Below are positions 23,764-32,981 of a DNA stretch of 64,000 nt, piece after piece. The stretch lies in assembly GCF_000504245.1 (NCBI RefSeq), contig NZ_KI632509.1:2833751-2897750 (forward strand), written 5' to 3'. The position numbers and the translations under genes are program-made. The notes beneath the pieces were generated by a model. It made no database searches, was not told the origin of the DNA, and worked only from the letters and a program-made list of their open reading frames with translations. Within the stretch, counting starts at the first letter, position 1, and each line of letters starts with the position of its first letter. The DNA comes from Haloechinothrix halophila YIM 93223. GTDB lineage: Bacteria; Actinomycetota; Actinomycetes; Mycobacteriales; Pseudonocardiaceae.

Positions 23764-25239
23764 GTGATCAATCCCGTCACCACGGAACTCGGGCTTACTC
23801 CCGGCAAGGTCATCGCGGTGCACCTGAACTATCCGAGCCGCGCGGACCAGCGCGGTACCACCCCCGCTTACCCGTCCTACTTCCTCAAGGCGACCACATC
23901 CCTCGCCGCGGGCAACGAGGTCGCCCGCCCGGACGGCACCGAGTTGCTGGGCTTCGAGGGGGAGATCGCCTTGGTCATCGGCTCCCCCGCGTTCCAGGTC
24001 GACCCGGCGGTCGCGTGGCAGCACGTCGGTTGGGTGAGCGCGGCGAATGATCTTGGTCTTTACGATCTGCGCTACGCCGACCGCGGCTCCAACCTACGCG
24101 CCAAGAGCGGCGACGGGTTCACCCCGATCGGGCCAGCCTTCCTGCCCGCGGCCGACCTGGATCCCCGTGGCCTGCGGGTCCGCACCTGGCTGGACGGCAC
24201 ACTCGTCCAGTCCGACACCACCGACACCGTGCTGTTCTCCTTCGCCGAACTGGTCGCCGACCTCTCCCGGCTGTCCACCTTGGAGCCCGGCGATGTGATC
24301 CTCACCGGTACGCCGGCCGGAGCCTCGGTCGCTGAGCCGGGGCACGTGATTGAGGTCGAGGTGGACAGCGTGGACCCGGAGCGGTCCACCAGTACCGGAA
24401 AGCTCCGTACCAGCGTGGTCAAAGGTCCGCGACTGCCCGCCATCGGCGCCCCGCCGAAGGTCGATGAGGCGCTCCGGGCCGACGCCTACGGCACCGGACG
24501 ACCCGACGCGGCGCCCGCGGCGCCCGCGGTGGACGACGATCTGCTCGCCCACCTGGCCAGCGTCGGCGTGGCGACGTTGTCCGCACAACTACGCAAGCGC
24601 GGGCTCAACAACGTGCATATCGACGGCGTGCATCCGGTCCGGCCAGGAAGCACGTTCGCGGCCAGGGCACGCACTTTGCGCTTCGTCCCACTGCGCGAGG
24701 ACCTGTTCGACCGTTACGGGACGGGGTTCAACGCGCAGAAGCAGGCGATCGAGTCGATCGGTTCCGGTGAGGTCCTGGTGATGGAGGCCCGCGGTGATGC
24801 CAGCTCGGGCACGATCGGTGACATCCTGGCATTGCGGGCGCAGGTGCGCGGCGCGGCCGCGATCGTCACCGACGGTGGATTGCGAGACAGCGCCGCGGTC
24901 ACCGAGTTCGAGCTCCCGATCTTCCACGGCGGGCGCCACCCGGCTGTTCTCGGGCGCAGGCACGTGCCGTGGGAAACCGATGTCGTGATCGGCTGCGGCG
25001 GGACGACGGTCCTGCCTGGTGACGTCGTCGTTGGCGGCGACGACGGTGTCCTGGTGATCCCACCGGAGCTGGCCGCGGCTGTCGCCGAGGATGCGATGGA
25101 GCAGGAACGCCAGGAAACCTTCGTCGCCGAGCGCGTACGCGACGGTCACGGCATCGAGGGACTGTACCCACTGTCCGGCGAGTGGCAGACCGCCTATCAG
25201 GAATGGCTGCAGGCCGAAGGATTGGGAGGTACCCGTTGA
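23764..25239 (+). CDS. hpaG: Fusion of FAH-family isomerase/decarboxylase and RraA-like aldolase
   Basis: 491 residues from GTG 23764 (GGAGG upstream). Residues about 1-225 are a fumarylacetoacetate-hydrolase fold: LGFEGEIALVIG, VGWVSAANDLGLYDLR, KSGDGFTPIGP, EPGDVILTGTPAGAS, as in HpaG/HpcE (5-oxopent-3-ene-1,2,5-tricarboxylate decarboxylase and isomerase). After a short Ala/Pro linker, residues about 255-470 are RraA/HMG-aldolase-like (GDASSGTIGDILALRAQVRGAAAIVTDGGLRD). The aldolase-like half could do oxaloacetate or hydroxyacid chemistry. Both halves fit the homoprotocatechuate route. Confidence 0.82.
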   Translation: MINPVTTELGLTPGKVIAVHLNYPSRADQRGTTPAYPSYFLKATTSLAAGNEVARPDGTELLGFEGEIALVIGSPAFQVDPAVAWQHVGWVSAANDLGLYDLRYADRGSNLRAKSGDGFTPIGPAFLPAADLDPRGLRVRTWLDGTLVQSDTTDTVLFSFAELVADLSRLSTLEPGDVILTGTPAGASVAEPGHVIEVEVDSVDPERSTSTGKLRTSVVKGPRLPAIGAPPKVDEALRADAYGTGRPDAAPAAPAVDDDLLAHLASVGVATLSAQLRKRGLNNVHIDGVHPVRPGSTFAARARTLRFVPLREDLFDRYGTGFNAQKQAIESIGSGEVLVMEARGDASSGTIGDILALRAQVRGAAAIVTDGGLRDSAAVTEFELPIFHGGRHPAVLGRRHVPWETDVVIGCGGTTVLPGDVVVGGDDGVLVIPPELAAAVAEDAMEQERQETFVAERVRDGHGIEGLYPLSGEWQTAYQEWLQAEGLGGTR

Positions 25240-26162
25240 GGTTCCGCAGTGATCCACAGCAGATCGCGGGCTCGATCGCCCCCGTGATCACACCGTTCAC
25301 CGATGCTGCTGAGGTGGACTTCGACAGCCTGCGCGGGCTTATCCGGTGGCAGCTGGCCAACGGGTCGCACGGGATCTCGCTCGGCGGGTCGACCGGTGAG
25401 CCGAGTGCGCAGACGGTGACTGAGCGCGCCGACGCGATCCGGGTGGCGGCCGCCGAGGTCGCCGATCGGGTGCCGTTCCTGCCCGGCACCGGCTCAGCCA
25501 AGCTCGACGAGACGCTGGAGCTGACCGGCATCGCCGCCGAGGCCGGGGCGGACGCCGCCCTGATCATCACCCCGTACTACGCGCGCCCCACCCAGGAGGC
25601 GCTGTACTCCTGGTACGCCACCGTTGCCCGCGAGTACCCGGACCTGCCGCTGGTGATCTACAACGTGCCGTCCCGCACCGCGGTGGACGTCGCGCCCGAC
25701 ACGGTCGCCCGGCTCTTCCGCGATTTCGACAACATCGTCGGGATCAAGGAGACCACCAAGGACTTCGAGCACTTCTCCCGAGTGCTGCACGCCTGCGGTC
25801 CTGAACTGCTGGTGTGGTCCGGTATCGAGCTACTGTGCCTGCCACTACTCGCGCTGGGCGGGGTGGGGTTCGTCAGCGCGGTGGCCAACCTCGCGCCAGC
25901 CGCTGTCGCCGAGATGTATGCGGCCTACGTGGCAGGCGAGCACACCCGGGCTCGCGAGCTGCACTACCGGTTGCATCCGCTGGTGGACGTCGTCTTCACC
26001 GAGACCAACCCGGCCGCGGTGAAGTGGGTGCTCGCCCAGCGCGGGCTCATCGCCTCAGCGTTCGTCCGCCCGCCGCTGATCCCGCTGACCGAGACCGGCC
26101 AGGCGCGCGTCAAGCAGCTGCTGGCCGGCGCCGAGGACCTGTTCTCCCCCATCGAGCCATGA
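25236..26162 (+). CDS. DapA-family class I aldolase of the homoprotocatechuate cluster
   Basis: 308 residues from TTG 25236, overlapping the previous TGA (TTGA) with GGGAGG six bases before. (Beta/alpha)8 barrel of the DHDPS/NAL family: GGSTGE (50-55) binds the pyruvate carboxylate, Tyr142 (YNVPSRT) and the Schiff-base Lys171 (VGIKETT) are present. Members cleave or join 2-oxo acids. Since the classical class II aldolase HpaI is not in the window, this protein may cleave the last pathway intermediate, 2,4-dihydroxyhept-2-enedioate, to pyruvate and succinate semialdehyde; that is inference. Confidence 0.82.
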   Translation: MRFRSDPQQIAGSIAPVITPFTDAAEVDFDSLRGLIRWQLANGSHGISLGGSTGEPSAQTVTERADAIRVAAAEVADRVPFLPGTGSAKLDETLELTGIAAEAGADAALIITPYYARPTQEALYSWYATVAREYPDLPLVIYNVPSRTAVDVAPDTVARLFRDFDNIVGIKETTKDFEHFSRVLHACGPELLVWSGIELLCLPLLALGGVGFVSAVANLAPAAVAEMYAAYVAGEHTRARELHYRLHPLVDVVFTETNPAAVKWVLAQRGLIASAFVRPPLIPLTETGQARVKQLLAGAEDLFSPIEP

Positions 26163-26172
26163 CGGAGCGATC

Positions 26173-27675
26173 ATGACCCTTCCTGCTGAGCTGCCCCAAC
26201 GCATCTCCCACTACATCGACGGCGAGCACGTCGACAGCATCTCCGGCGACACCTTCGACGTGCTCGATCCGGTGTCGAACAAGCCCTACGCCACCGCCGC
26301 CGCCGGCCACGCCGCCGACATCGACCGTGCGGTCGCCGCCGCCCGCGAGGCGTTCACCGACGGCGCCTGGCCGAGGATGAAGGCCCGCGAGCGAGCACGG
26401 GTGCTGTACCGGGTCGCCGACGCCGTCGAGGCCGCCGAGGACCGGCTGGCCGAGCTGGAAAGCTTCGACACCGGCTTGCCGATCACTCAGGCGAAAGGCC
26501 AGGCCCGCAGGGCCGCGGAGAACTTCCGGTTCTTCGCCGACCTGATCGTCGCGATGAACGAGGACGCCTACTCGGTGCCCGGCACGCAGCTGAACTATGT
26601 CCTGCGCAAACCGGTCGGCGTCGCCGGGCTGATCACTCCGTGGAACACCCCGTTCATGCTGGAGAGCTGGAAGCTCGCCCCCGCCCTGGCCGCAGGCTGC
26701 CCTGTGGTGCTCAAACCCGCCGAGTTCACCCCGGCCTCGGCGAGCCTGTGGGCGGGCATCTTCGAAGCCGCCGGCCTGCCGCGCGGGGTGTTCAACCTGG
26801 TCAACGGGATTGGCGAGCAGGCGGGACAGGCCCTTGTCGAGCACCCCGACGTGCCGCTGATCTCGTTCACCGGCGAAACCACAACCGGGCAGACGATCAT
26901 GCGCAGCGCCGCGGCGCACCTCAAGGAGCTGTCCATGGAGCTGGGCGGCAAGTCCCCGGCGATCGTCTTCGCCGACGCCGACCTCGACGCCGCTATCGAC
27001 TCCACCCTGTTCGGCGTGTTCTCCCTCAACGGCGAACGGTGCACCGCGGGTTCCCGCATCCTCGTCCAGCGCGCGATCTACGAGGAATTCTGCGGCCGCT
27101 ACGCCGAACGCGCCAGCGACATCGTCGTCGGCCCCCCGCACGACCCCGCTACCGAGGTCGGCGCACTGGTCCACCCCGAACACTACGAACGCGTCCTCGG
27201 CTACGTCGAAGCCGGTAAACGCGAAGCCAGGCTGCTGGCCGGCGGCGGCAGGCCGCATCACCTGCCGGAGGGCAACTACCTCGCCCCCACGGTGTTCGCC
27301 GACGTCGCACCCGACGCGACGATCTTCCAGCAGGAGATCTTCGGCCCCGTCGCCGCGCTCACGCCGTTCGACACCGACGACGAGGCCATCGCGCTCGCCA
27401 ACGACGTGAAGTATGGCTTGGCCGGATACGTGTGGACCAATGACCTGCACCGTGGCCACCGCGTCGCCGGGTCGATCGAGGCCGGGATGGTCTGGCTCAA
27501 CTCACACAACATCCGCGACCTGCGCACCCCCTTTGGCGGCGTCAAGGCCAGCGGCGTCGGCCACGAGGGCGGACACCGCAGTATCGACTTCTACACCAAC
27601 GAACACATCGTGCACGTCGCGCTCGGCGACGTGCACACCCCGCGTTTCGGCGCAGGCAAGGAGGAACGCAGATGA
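26173..27675 (+). CDS. hpaE: 5-Carboxymethyl-2-hydroxymuconate semialdehyde dehydrogenase
   Basis: 500 residues. Complete ALDH catalytic set: Asn158 (PWNTPF), Lys181 (VVLKPAE), Glu256 (MELGGKSP) and nucleophile Cys290 (NGERCTAGSR). The NTPF and GERCTAGSR variants are typical for HpaE/HpcC. Oxidises the meta-cleavage product of homoprotocatechuate to 5-carboxymethyl-2-hydroxymuconate with NAD+. Lies between the aldolase and the ring-cleavage gene, the latter overlapping by 4 bp. Confidence 0.9.
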   Translation: MTLPAELPQRISHYIDGEHVDSISGDTFDVLDPVSNKPYATAAAGHAADIDRAVAAAREAFTDGAWPRMKARERARVLYRVADAVEAAEDRLAELESFDTGLPITQAKGQARRAAENFRFFADLIVAMNEDAYSVPGTQLNYVLRKPVGVAGLITPWNTPFMLESWKLAPALAAGCPVVLKPAEFTPASASLWAGIFEAAGLPRGVFNLVNGIGEQAGQALVEHPDVPLISFTGETTTGQTIMRSAAAHLKELSMELGGKSPAIVFADADLDAAIDSTLFGVFSLNGERCTAGSRILVQRAIYEEFCGRYAERASDIVVGPPHDPATEVGALVHPEHYERVLGYVEAGKREARLLAGGGRPHHLPEGNYLAPTVFADVAPDATIFQQEIFGPVAALTPFDTDDEAIALANDVKYGLAGYVWTNDLHRGHRVAGSIEAGMVWLNSHNIRDLRTPFGGVKASGVGHEGGHRSIDFYTNEHIVHVALGDVHTPRFGAGKEERR

Positions 27676-28718
27676 CCGCACCGCCCGACGTGATCCGCTC
27701 CGGCTACGCCGAGCTCATCGTCACCGACCTCGCGGCGGCGCGCTGGTTCTACGTCGACGTGCTCGGACTCGTGGTCACCGCCGAGGAACCCGACGCGCTC
27801 TACCTGCGCGCCTTCGAGGAGTACCTGCACCACAGCCTCGTGCTCCGCGCGGGCAGCACGCCCGCGCTGCGCGGCCTGGCTTATCGGGTACGGGGACCCG
27901 AGCAGGTCGAGGTCGCCTACCGGTACTTCACCGAACTCGGTGTGCCCACCCGCCGGGTGCCAGCGGGCACCACCCGTGGCATCGGCGAGGCTGTGCGGGT
28001 GCAGGACCCACTCGGCTTCCCCGTCGAGTTCTTTCACCACGCCGAACACCGGGAGCGGTTCACCCAGCACTACCACCGGCAACCGGCCAACGCGATCTCC
28101 CGCCTCGACCACTTCAACATCATGGTTCCCGACGTCAAAGCGGGCCATGCCCACTACACCCGCCTCGGTTTCGGTGTGTCGGAAACCATCGAGGACGACG
28201 AAGACAACATCTACGCCGCCTGGCTGTACCGCAAACCAACCGTGCACGACATCGCGGTCACCGGCGGCGACGGGCCGCGCCTGCACCACATCGCCTTCGC
28301 CACCCACGAACGCCACCAGATCCTGCACACCTGCGACGTGCTCGGCGCCCTGGGCGTCGAGCACCACATCGAACGCGGACCCGGCAGGCACGGCGTGTCC
28401 AACGCCTTCTATCTCTACCTGCGCGACCCCGACGGGCACCGCATCGAGATCTACACCAGCGACTACTACACCGGCGACCCCGACAACCCCACCATCCGCT
28501 GGGACGTCCGCGACAACCGCAGGCGCTCGTTCTGGGGCCACCAAGTTGTTGACTCCTGGTACAAGGAGGCATCGCCGGTACTCGACCTCGACGGCAACCC
28601 CGTCCCGATCACCACCCCACCGGTACGTGAAGCCGCCGCCGCGGTCGGCGCCGACGGCTTCGGTGTCCTCGACAACGGTACCGAGCGGGAGGGGTACAAG
28701 CTCGGCCACCAGGCGTGA
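27672..28718 (+). CDS. hpaD: 3,4-Dihydroxyphenylacetate 2,3-dioxygenase
   Basis: 348 residues, two vicinal-oxygen-chelate modules. The active C-terminal one holds LDHFNIMVPD (His about 151), LHHIAFATH (His about 210) and GHRIEIYTSDYYTGDP (Glu about 260), the 2-His-1-carboxylate site of HPCD. It opens homoprotocatechuate at the 2,3 bond using Fe(II) or Mn(II). The start overlaps the dehydrogenase stop by 4 bp. HpaF and HpaH homologues and a 4-hydroxyphenylacetate hydroxylase are not found in the window. Confidence 0.92.
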   Translation: MTAPPDVIRSGYAELIVTDLAAARWFYVDVLGLVVTAEEPDALYLRAFEEYLHHSLVLRAGSTPALRGLAYRVRGPEQVEVAYRYFTELGVPTRRVPAGTTRGIGEAVRVQDPLGFPVEFFHHAEHRERFTQHYHRQPANAISRLDHFNIMVPDVKAGHAHYTRLGFGVSETIEDDEDNIYAAWLYRKPTVHDIAVTGGDGPRLHHIAFATHERHQILHTCDVLGALGVEHHIERGPGRHGVSNAFYLYLRDPDGHRIEIYTSDYYTGDPDNPTIRWDVRDNRRRSFWGHQVVDSWYKEASPVLDLDGNPVPITTPPVREAAAAVGADGFGVLDNGTEREGYKLGHQA

Positions 28719-28736
28719 GCCAGCTCATCCAGCGCG

Positions 28737-29969
28737 TCACAGTTCGCGGGTCGCGACGGTCCCGCGCAGGACAAGGCCGCAGCTTGCCGCTGCGGCCGCG
28801 AGCAGCGCGGTGGCTACCGGGGTGAACTGCCACCCACCGGCGATCCCGGCGATGACGGCCACCACCGGCGGGCCGATCAACTGCCCGAGGTTGGCGCCCT
28901 GCATGGCGACGCCCGCGGTGGCTCCGACCAGCCGGGGCGTCGGAGCCACCGCCGGTACCGCACCCAGCACCGCGGACGGCAGCAGCCCGCCCGCGAACGA
29001 CATGAGCAGGCACGCCGCATACCGTGCGGGCAGCGGCAGCACCTCCGCGTAGACACCTGCCGCGGCGACGGCCATGACCACGCTCGGCCAGACGATCAGC
29101 CGCCAGCGCGCGACCCCGCGGTGCTGCAACAGCCCGCCGAGCACATTGCCGGGTGCGTTGACCGCGAACGCTATCGCGGTGAGTACGGCAGCGAGCCCGA
29201 CGCCGACGCGCTCCTCCTCCACCAGCAGGGTGGGCAGGAACCCGAGCACCGCCAGGATCTGCGCCGCGTAGGCAGCGAATGCCAACCCGAGGACCACTGG
29301 GCCGGGGGCCGAGACCACTGTGCGCAGCGACGGGCCGATCCGGGCGCGGCGTACCGGCCGTACGTGACCGAGGCCCCGGGTGCTGACCGCCACCGCCACG
29401 GCCCAGACGAGCGCGCACCCGCCCGCGGTCAGCCACAGGCCCCGCCAGCCGAGCAGACCGATCAGTGGCGAGGTCGCCAGCAGCATCAGCGCGGTCCCCG
29501 CGGGCATGTACGCCGTCCACGACCCCATCACGAGACCGCTGTCCGCCTGCGTGACGACCCGGGCGAGCAGCCCGGGCACCGCCAGCACCACCACCATGAA
29601 GGCGAAGCCTTCGGCGAATCGCGCGAGCAGCAGCGGCACGGCGCCGACCGCCGCCGCGCCGCCCGCACTGGCCAACGCGATCGCGACCAATCCGCCCACC
29701 GCGGACGCCCGGTGCCCGACGATGTCGGTGCTAGCCCCGAGAACCACCCCAAGCAGCGCGCCGACCAGATTGAAACCAGAGATGACGAACCCGGACACCA
29801 GCAGCGAGAGCCCCAGGTCTTCCCGAATCACCGGTAACGCGCCGGGCGCCTTGCCGATCTGCAGAGCGGCAACCACTCCGGCGCCCATCAGCACGAACAC
29901 CGTCGCCCAGCGGGTTGACGCGGGCGCTGTGTCCCGCTCGCATTGCCGAGCGGGCGTGGCTCGGGTCAT
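28737..29969 (-). CDS. MFS transporter
   Basis: 410 residues from ATG 29967-29969, overlapping the SDR stop by 4 bp (ATGA). About twelve hydrophobic segments; the loop 2-3 region reads VVLGASTDIVGHRASAVG, close to the MFS motif A. A CynX/YeaN-like permease is possible. Position as last gene of the aminotransferase operon suggests it moves the substrate or product of that route. Faces hpaD across 18 bp. Confidence 0.82.
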   Translation of the reverse strand: MTRATPARQCERDTAPASTRWATVFVLMGAGVVAALQIGKAPGALPVIREDLGLSLLVSGFVISGFNLVGALLGVVLGASTDIVGHRASAVGGLVAIALASAGGAAAVGAVPLLLARFAEGFAFMVVVLAVPGLLARVVTQADSGLVMGSWTAYMPAGTALMLLATSPLIGLLGWRGLWLTAGGCALVWAVAVAVSTRGLGHVRPVRRARIGPSLRTVVSAPGPVVLGLAFAAYAAQILAVLGFLPTLLVEEERVGVGLAAVLTAIAFAVNAPGNVLGGLLQHRGVARWRLIVWPSVVMAVAAAGVYAEVLPLPARYAACLLMSFAGGLLPSAVLGAVPAVAPTPRLVGATAGVAMQGANLGQLIGPPVVAVIAGIAGGWQFTPVATALLAAAAASCGLVLRGTVATREL

Positions 29970-30787
29970 TCGCGTGCGAGCACCGCGTCTGCCCCGGCGA
30001 CCGGTGAGGCGTCCGGCGGCCTTCTGCCGACGGTAATGCCGCCGTCCACCACGAGCACGTGCCCGACCACATACGATGCCGCGTCGGAGCACAGCCACAC
30101 CGCGGCCTCGGCGATCTCCTCCGGCGTGGCCGCACGGCCGACCGGTTCGGCGGCCAGTGCGGCCGCCGCCCACTCCGGGTTGTCCGCCATCGACTTCTCG
30201 GTCATGCCGGTGACGGTAAACCCGGGCGCTACCGCGTTCACCCGGATCCCGTACGGCGCTTGCTCGATCGCGGCGACCTTGGTCAGCCCGACCACACCCG
30301 CCTTGGCGGCGGCGTAGGCACCCAGAGTCGCGTTGCCGGTGATGCCCGCGACCGATGCGGTGTTGACCACCGCGCCGTGACCCTGCCGCGACATCAACTC
30401 GAGCTCGGCGCGCAGACACAGGAACACACTGGTCATGTTGACCGCGATGGTGGTGTCCCAGTCCGCCTTGCGCATGCCTGCGATCGGGCCGGCGGCACCC
30501 GAGATGCCCGCGTTGTTCAGCGCGTAATCGAGCCTGCCGTGGTTCGCGTCGATGCCACTGATCAACGTACCGACCTGGTCCTCGTCGGCGACGTCGACCC
30601 GCTGTGCCACCGCGGCGCCACCGGCATCCTCGACCAGCGCGACGGTGTCCTCAGCCCCGGCAAGGTCCAGGTCGGCGACGACCACGACGGCACCTCGCCG
30701 CGCGAATGCCAGCGCACTCGCCCGGCCGATCCCGGATGCCGCCCCCGTCACCAGCGCGACCCGGCCAGCCATCTCCTGATCACTCAT
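29966..30787 (-). CDS. Short-chain dehydrogenase/reductase
   Basis: 273 residues from ATG 30785-30787, sharing one base with the previous stop (TGATG). TGAASGIG cofactor loop, VADLDL (Asp after strand 2, favouring NAD), NNAG, TASVAG with catalytic Ser, YAAAK catalytic Tyr/Lys. Likely interconverts an alcohol or hydroxy acid with its oxo form. Downstream of a second SDR and two aminotransferases. Confidence 0.87.
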   Translation of the reverse strand: MSDQEMAGRVALVTGAASGIGRASALAFARRGAVVVVADLDLAGAEDTVALVEDAGGAAVAQRVDVADEDQVGTLISGIDANHGRLDYALNNAGISGAAGPIAGMRKADWDTTIAVNMTSVFLCLRAELELMSRQGHGAVVNTASVAGITGNATLGAYAAAKAGVVGLTKVAAIEQAPYGIRVNAVAPGFTVTGMTEKSMADNPEWAAAALAAEPVGRAATPEEIAEAAVWLCSDAASYVVGHVLVVDGGITVGRRPPDASPVAGADAVLARE

Positions 30788-31617
30788 CAAAACTCCTCTT
30801 CCAGGCCGATGGCGTGCTTCCACCGCGTAGCCGAGGTCGCTTCGTCCCGATCGCGCTCGGCGGCGACCGCGGCTTCGGCGTCACCACCGACGAGGCGCCG
30901 CACCGGAAAGACGCGATCGTCCGCGATGGCGCCGAGAACCGCGTTGGCTACCACCTGCGGATCGCCCGCCTCCGCGACGCTGGACGCCACCGTCGACTCC
31001 ATAGCCTCCCGCAGCCGGGCGTATGGCCCGTCCAGGTTCCCGTTCTCCCGCTGCCGCCGGTTCTCGCGGATGCTGGTGGCGAAGAAGCCAGGATCGAGCT
31101 GCCGTACCCGGATCCCGAACGGCTCGACTTCGAGCGCGAGCGCTTCGCTCGCTACCCCGACGGCGTGCTTGCTGGCGGCGTAGGCCCATGTCATCGGCCT
31201 GCCCGGCAGGCGGGCGTCGACCGAGCCGATGGTGACGACGACGCCACGGCGGCGCTGGCGCATACCGGGCAGCGCGGCGCGGATGACAGCAAGTGCCCCG
31301 AAGAAGTTCGTATCGAACACCAGCCGCAGCTCGGCGTCGGAGATCGTCTCCACCGCTCCGAACATGCCGATACCCGCGTTGTTGACGACCACGTCCACCG
31401 GTTCCGCCGCGGCGACGGCGACCGCCACTGACTCCGGGTCGGTGACGTCGAGGCGAAGTACGCTCAGCTCGAGCCCTGCCGCCGCGTCGCGCAGCTCATC
31501 GGCGCGCTCCGGTGCCCGGACTCCGGCGAAGACGCGGTAGCCGTTGCGCGCCAGGGTGAGGGCGGTGTGCAGGCCGATGCCGGTGGAGCATCCGGTGACC
31601 AGTGCGGTGGGCTTCAT
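30787..31617 (-). CDS. Short-chain dehydrogenase/reductase, oxidoreductase of the 17-beta-HSD/YdfG kind
   Basis: 276 residues from ATG 31615-31617 with AGGAG upstream, overlapping the aminotransferase stop (ATGA). TGCSTGIG, NNAGIGMFG, TIGSVDARLPG and YAASKHAVG are the cofactor, structural and catalytic motifs; VRAPER after strand 2 suggests NADP. C-terminal region after residue 180 is longer than in the other SDR. Its substrate is unknown. Confidence 0.86.
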   Translation of the reverse strand: MKPTALVTGCSTGIGLHTALTLARNGYRVFAGVRAPERADELRDAAAGLELSVLRLDVTDPESVAVAVAAAEPVDVVVNNAGIGMFGAVETISDAELRLVFDTNFFGALAVIRAALPGMRQRRRGVVVTIGSVDARLPGRPMTWAYAASKHAVGVASEALALEVEPFGIRVRQLDPGFFATSIRENRRQRENGNLDGPYARLREAMESTVASSVAEAGDPQVVANAVLGAIADDRVFPVRRLVGGDAEAAVAAERDRDEATSATRWKHAIGLEEEF

Positions 31618-32981
31618 GACACCAGCTCCTTCACGCACTCGGCGAACACCGCACTATGTATATCCACATCGGGCTCGGTGGTGGCTGGGCACATCAGCGC
31701 CATGTTGTGGAACGGGGTCAGCAGCACGCCCCGGTTGAGCAGGTACAGATGGATGGCCGCTTCCAGGCGCGGCACCCGGAAGCGTTTGGCTTCCCCGCCG
31801 TCGCGGGGTGCGCGGGGGCTGAACAGGTACTCGACCCGCGCGCCGAGGCGGGTGACGTGCCACGGCAGGCGGTGCTGGTCGATGACCTCGGCGACTCCGG
31901 CGTCGAATCGCTCGGCGAGTGCCGCCATGTGCCGGTAGGCATCGTCGGTCATCACCTGCTCCAGCGTGGTGCGCATGGCGCGCAGGGTGAGCGCGTTGCC
32001 CACCAGCGTGCCACCGAAACCCGCGTGGCTGATCCGGTAGTCGTCCTTGGCGGTGTAGCGCAGAAAGACCTCGGCGACCCGCTCGGTCATGCCGTACACC
32101 GCGGCGGGGACACCGCCCGCGATCGACTTGCCGAGCACGAACAGGTCCGGATCAAGGCCGTGCGCGCGGGTGTAGCCACCTGGGCCGGTGGAGATGGTGT
32201 GTGTCTCGTCGATGAGCAGCAGCGTGCCGGTACGTCGGGTGAGCTCGCGCAGCGCGTCGTGGTATCCCGGCTCGGCGGGCACTACGCCGACGTTGGTCAT
32301 CACCGGCTCGGCGAGCACACACGCCACGTCCTCGCCGGCCAGGGCTTGTTCGAGCGCCGGGACGTCATTGAACTCCACGACCTTGGTGGTGTGATCGAGG
32401 TCGACGGCGTTGGGCGCGACACCCGGTTGTGGCACCATCCGCCCGTCCCGCAGTGCCACCTGCGTCTCGTCGACCGAACCGTGATATTTGCCGTTGAACA
32501 CCAACACCTTGTCGCGGCCCGTCGCGATCCGCGCGATGCGGATCGCGAACCGGTTGGCATCGGTTGCCGAGGTCGCCAGCTGCCAGTACGGCAGGCCGAA
32601 TCGGCGCGTCAGCTGCTCGCCGACCGCGATCACGTCCTCGGTGGGCAGCATGGTGGTGCTGCCGCGCAGCACCTGCTCTCGCACCGCTTCGGCGACCACG
32701 GGGTTGGCGTGGCCGAACATCGCGCCGGTGTCACCGAGGCAGAAGTCGGCGTAGCTGTTGCCGTCGACGTCGGTCAGCGTCGTGCCGGTGGCCTCGGCCA
32801 GATAGACCGGGTACGGGCTCGGCCAGTTCGCCATCCAGTGCAGCGGGACGCCGCGCGGCATGGACGCACGCGCGCGCTCGTTGAGCTGCCGCGAAAGCGG
32901 GTGACACTGCTCGAACCGGGCGGTCTCGGCCTCGAGCAGTGCGTCCACGCGGGCCGGATCGATGCCGTGTCCAGAGGTCAT
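31614..32981 (-). CDS. Class III aminotransferase, glutamate-semialdehyde/beta-amino-acid type
   Basis: 455 residues. Layout resembles glutamate-1-semialdehyde and beta-phenylalanine aminotransferases: PSPYPVYLAEATGTTLTDVDGN opening, ATSATDANRFAIRIAR phosphate-binding turn, LLLIDETHT and PLP lysine in FVLGKSIAGG. The start overlaps the stop of gene 32978-34291 by 4 bp. Together with the second aminotransferase and aldehyde dehydrogenase this suggests degradation of an amino acid or amine. Confidence 0.86.
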   Translation of the reverse strand: MTSGHGIDPARVDALLEAETARFEQCHPLSRQLNERARASMPRGVPLHWMANWPSPYPVYLAEATGTTLTDVDGNSYADFCLGDTGAMFGHANPVVAEAVREQVLRGSTTMLPTEDVIAVGEQLTRRFGLPYWQLATSATDANRFAIRIARIATGRDKVLVFNGKYHGSVDETQVALRDGRMVPQPGVAPNAVDLDHTTKVVEFNDVPALEQALAGEDVACVLAEPVMTNVGVVPAEPGYHDALRELTRRTGTLLLIDETHTISTGPGGYTRAHGLDPDLFVLGKSIAGGVPAAVYGMTERVAEVFLRYTAKDDYRISHAGFGGTLVGNALTLRAMRTTLEQVMTDDAYRHMAALAERFDAGVAEVIDQHRLPWHVTRLGARVEYLFSPRAPRDGGEAKRFRVPRLEAAIHLYLLNRGVLLTPFHNMALMCPATTEPDVDIHSAVFAECVKELVS

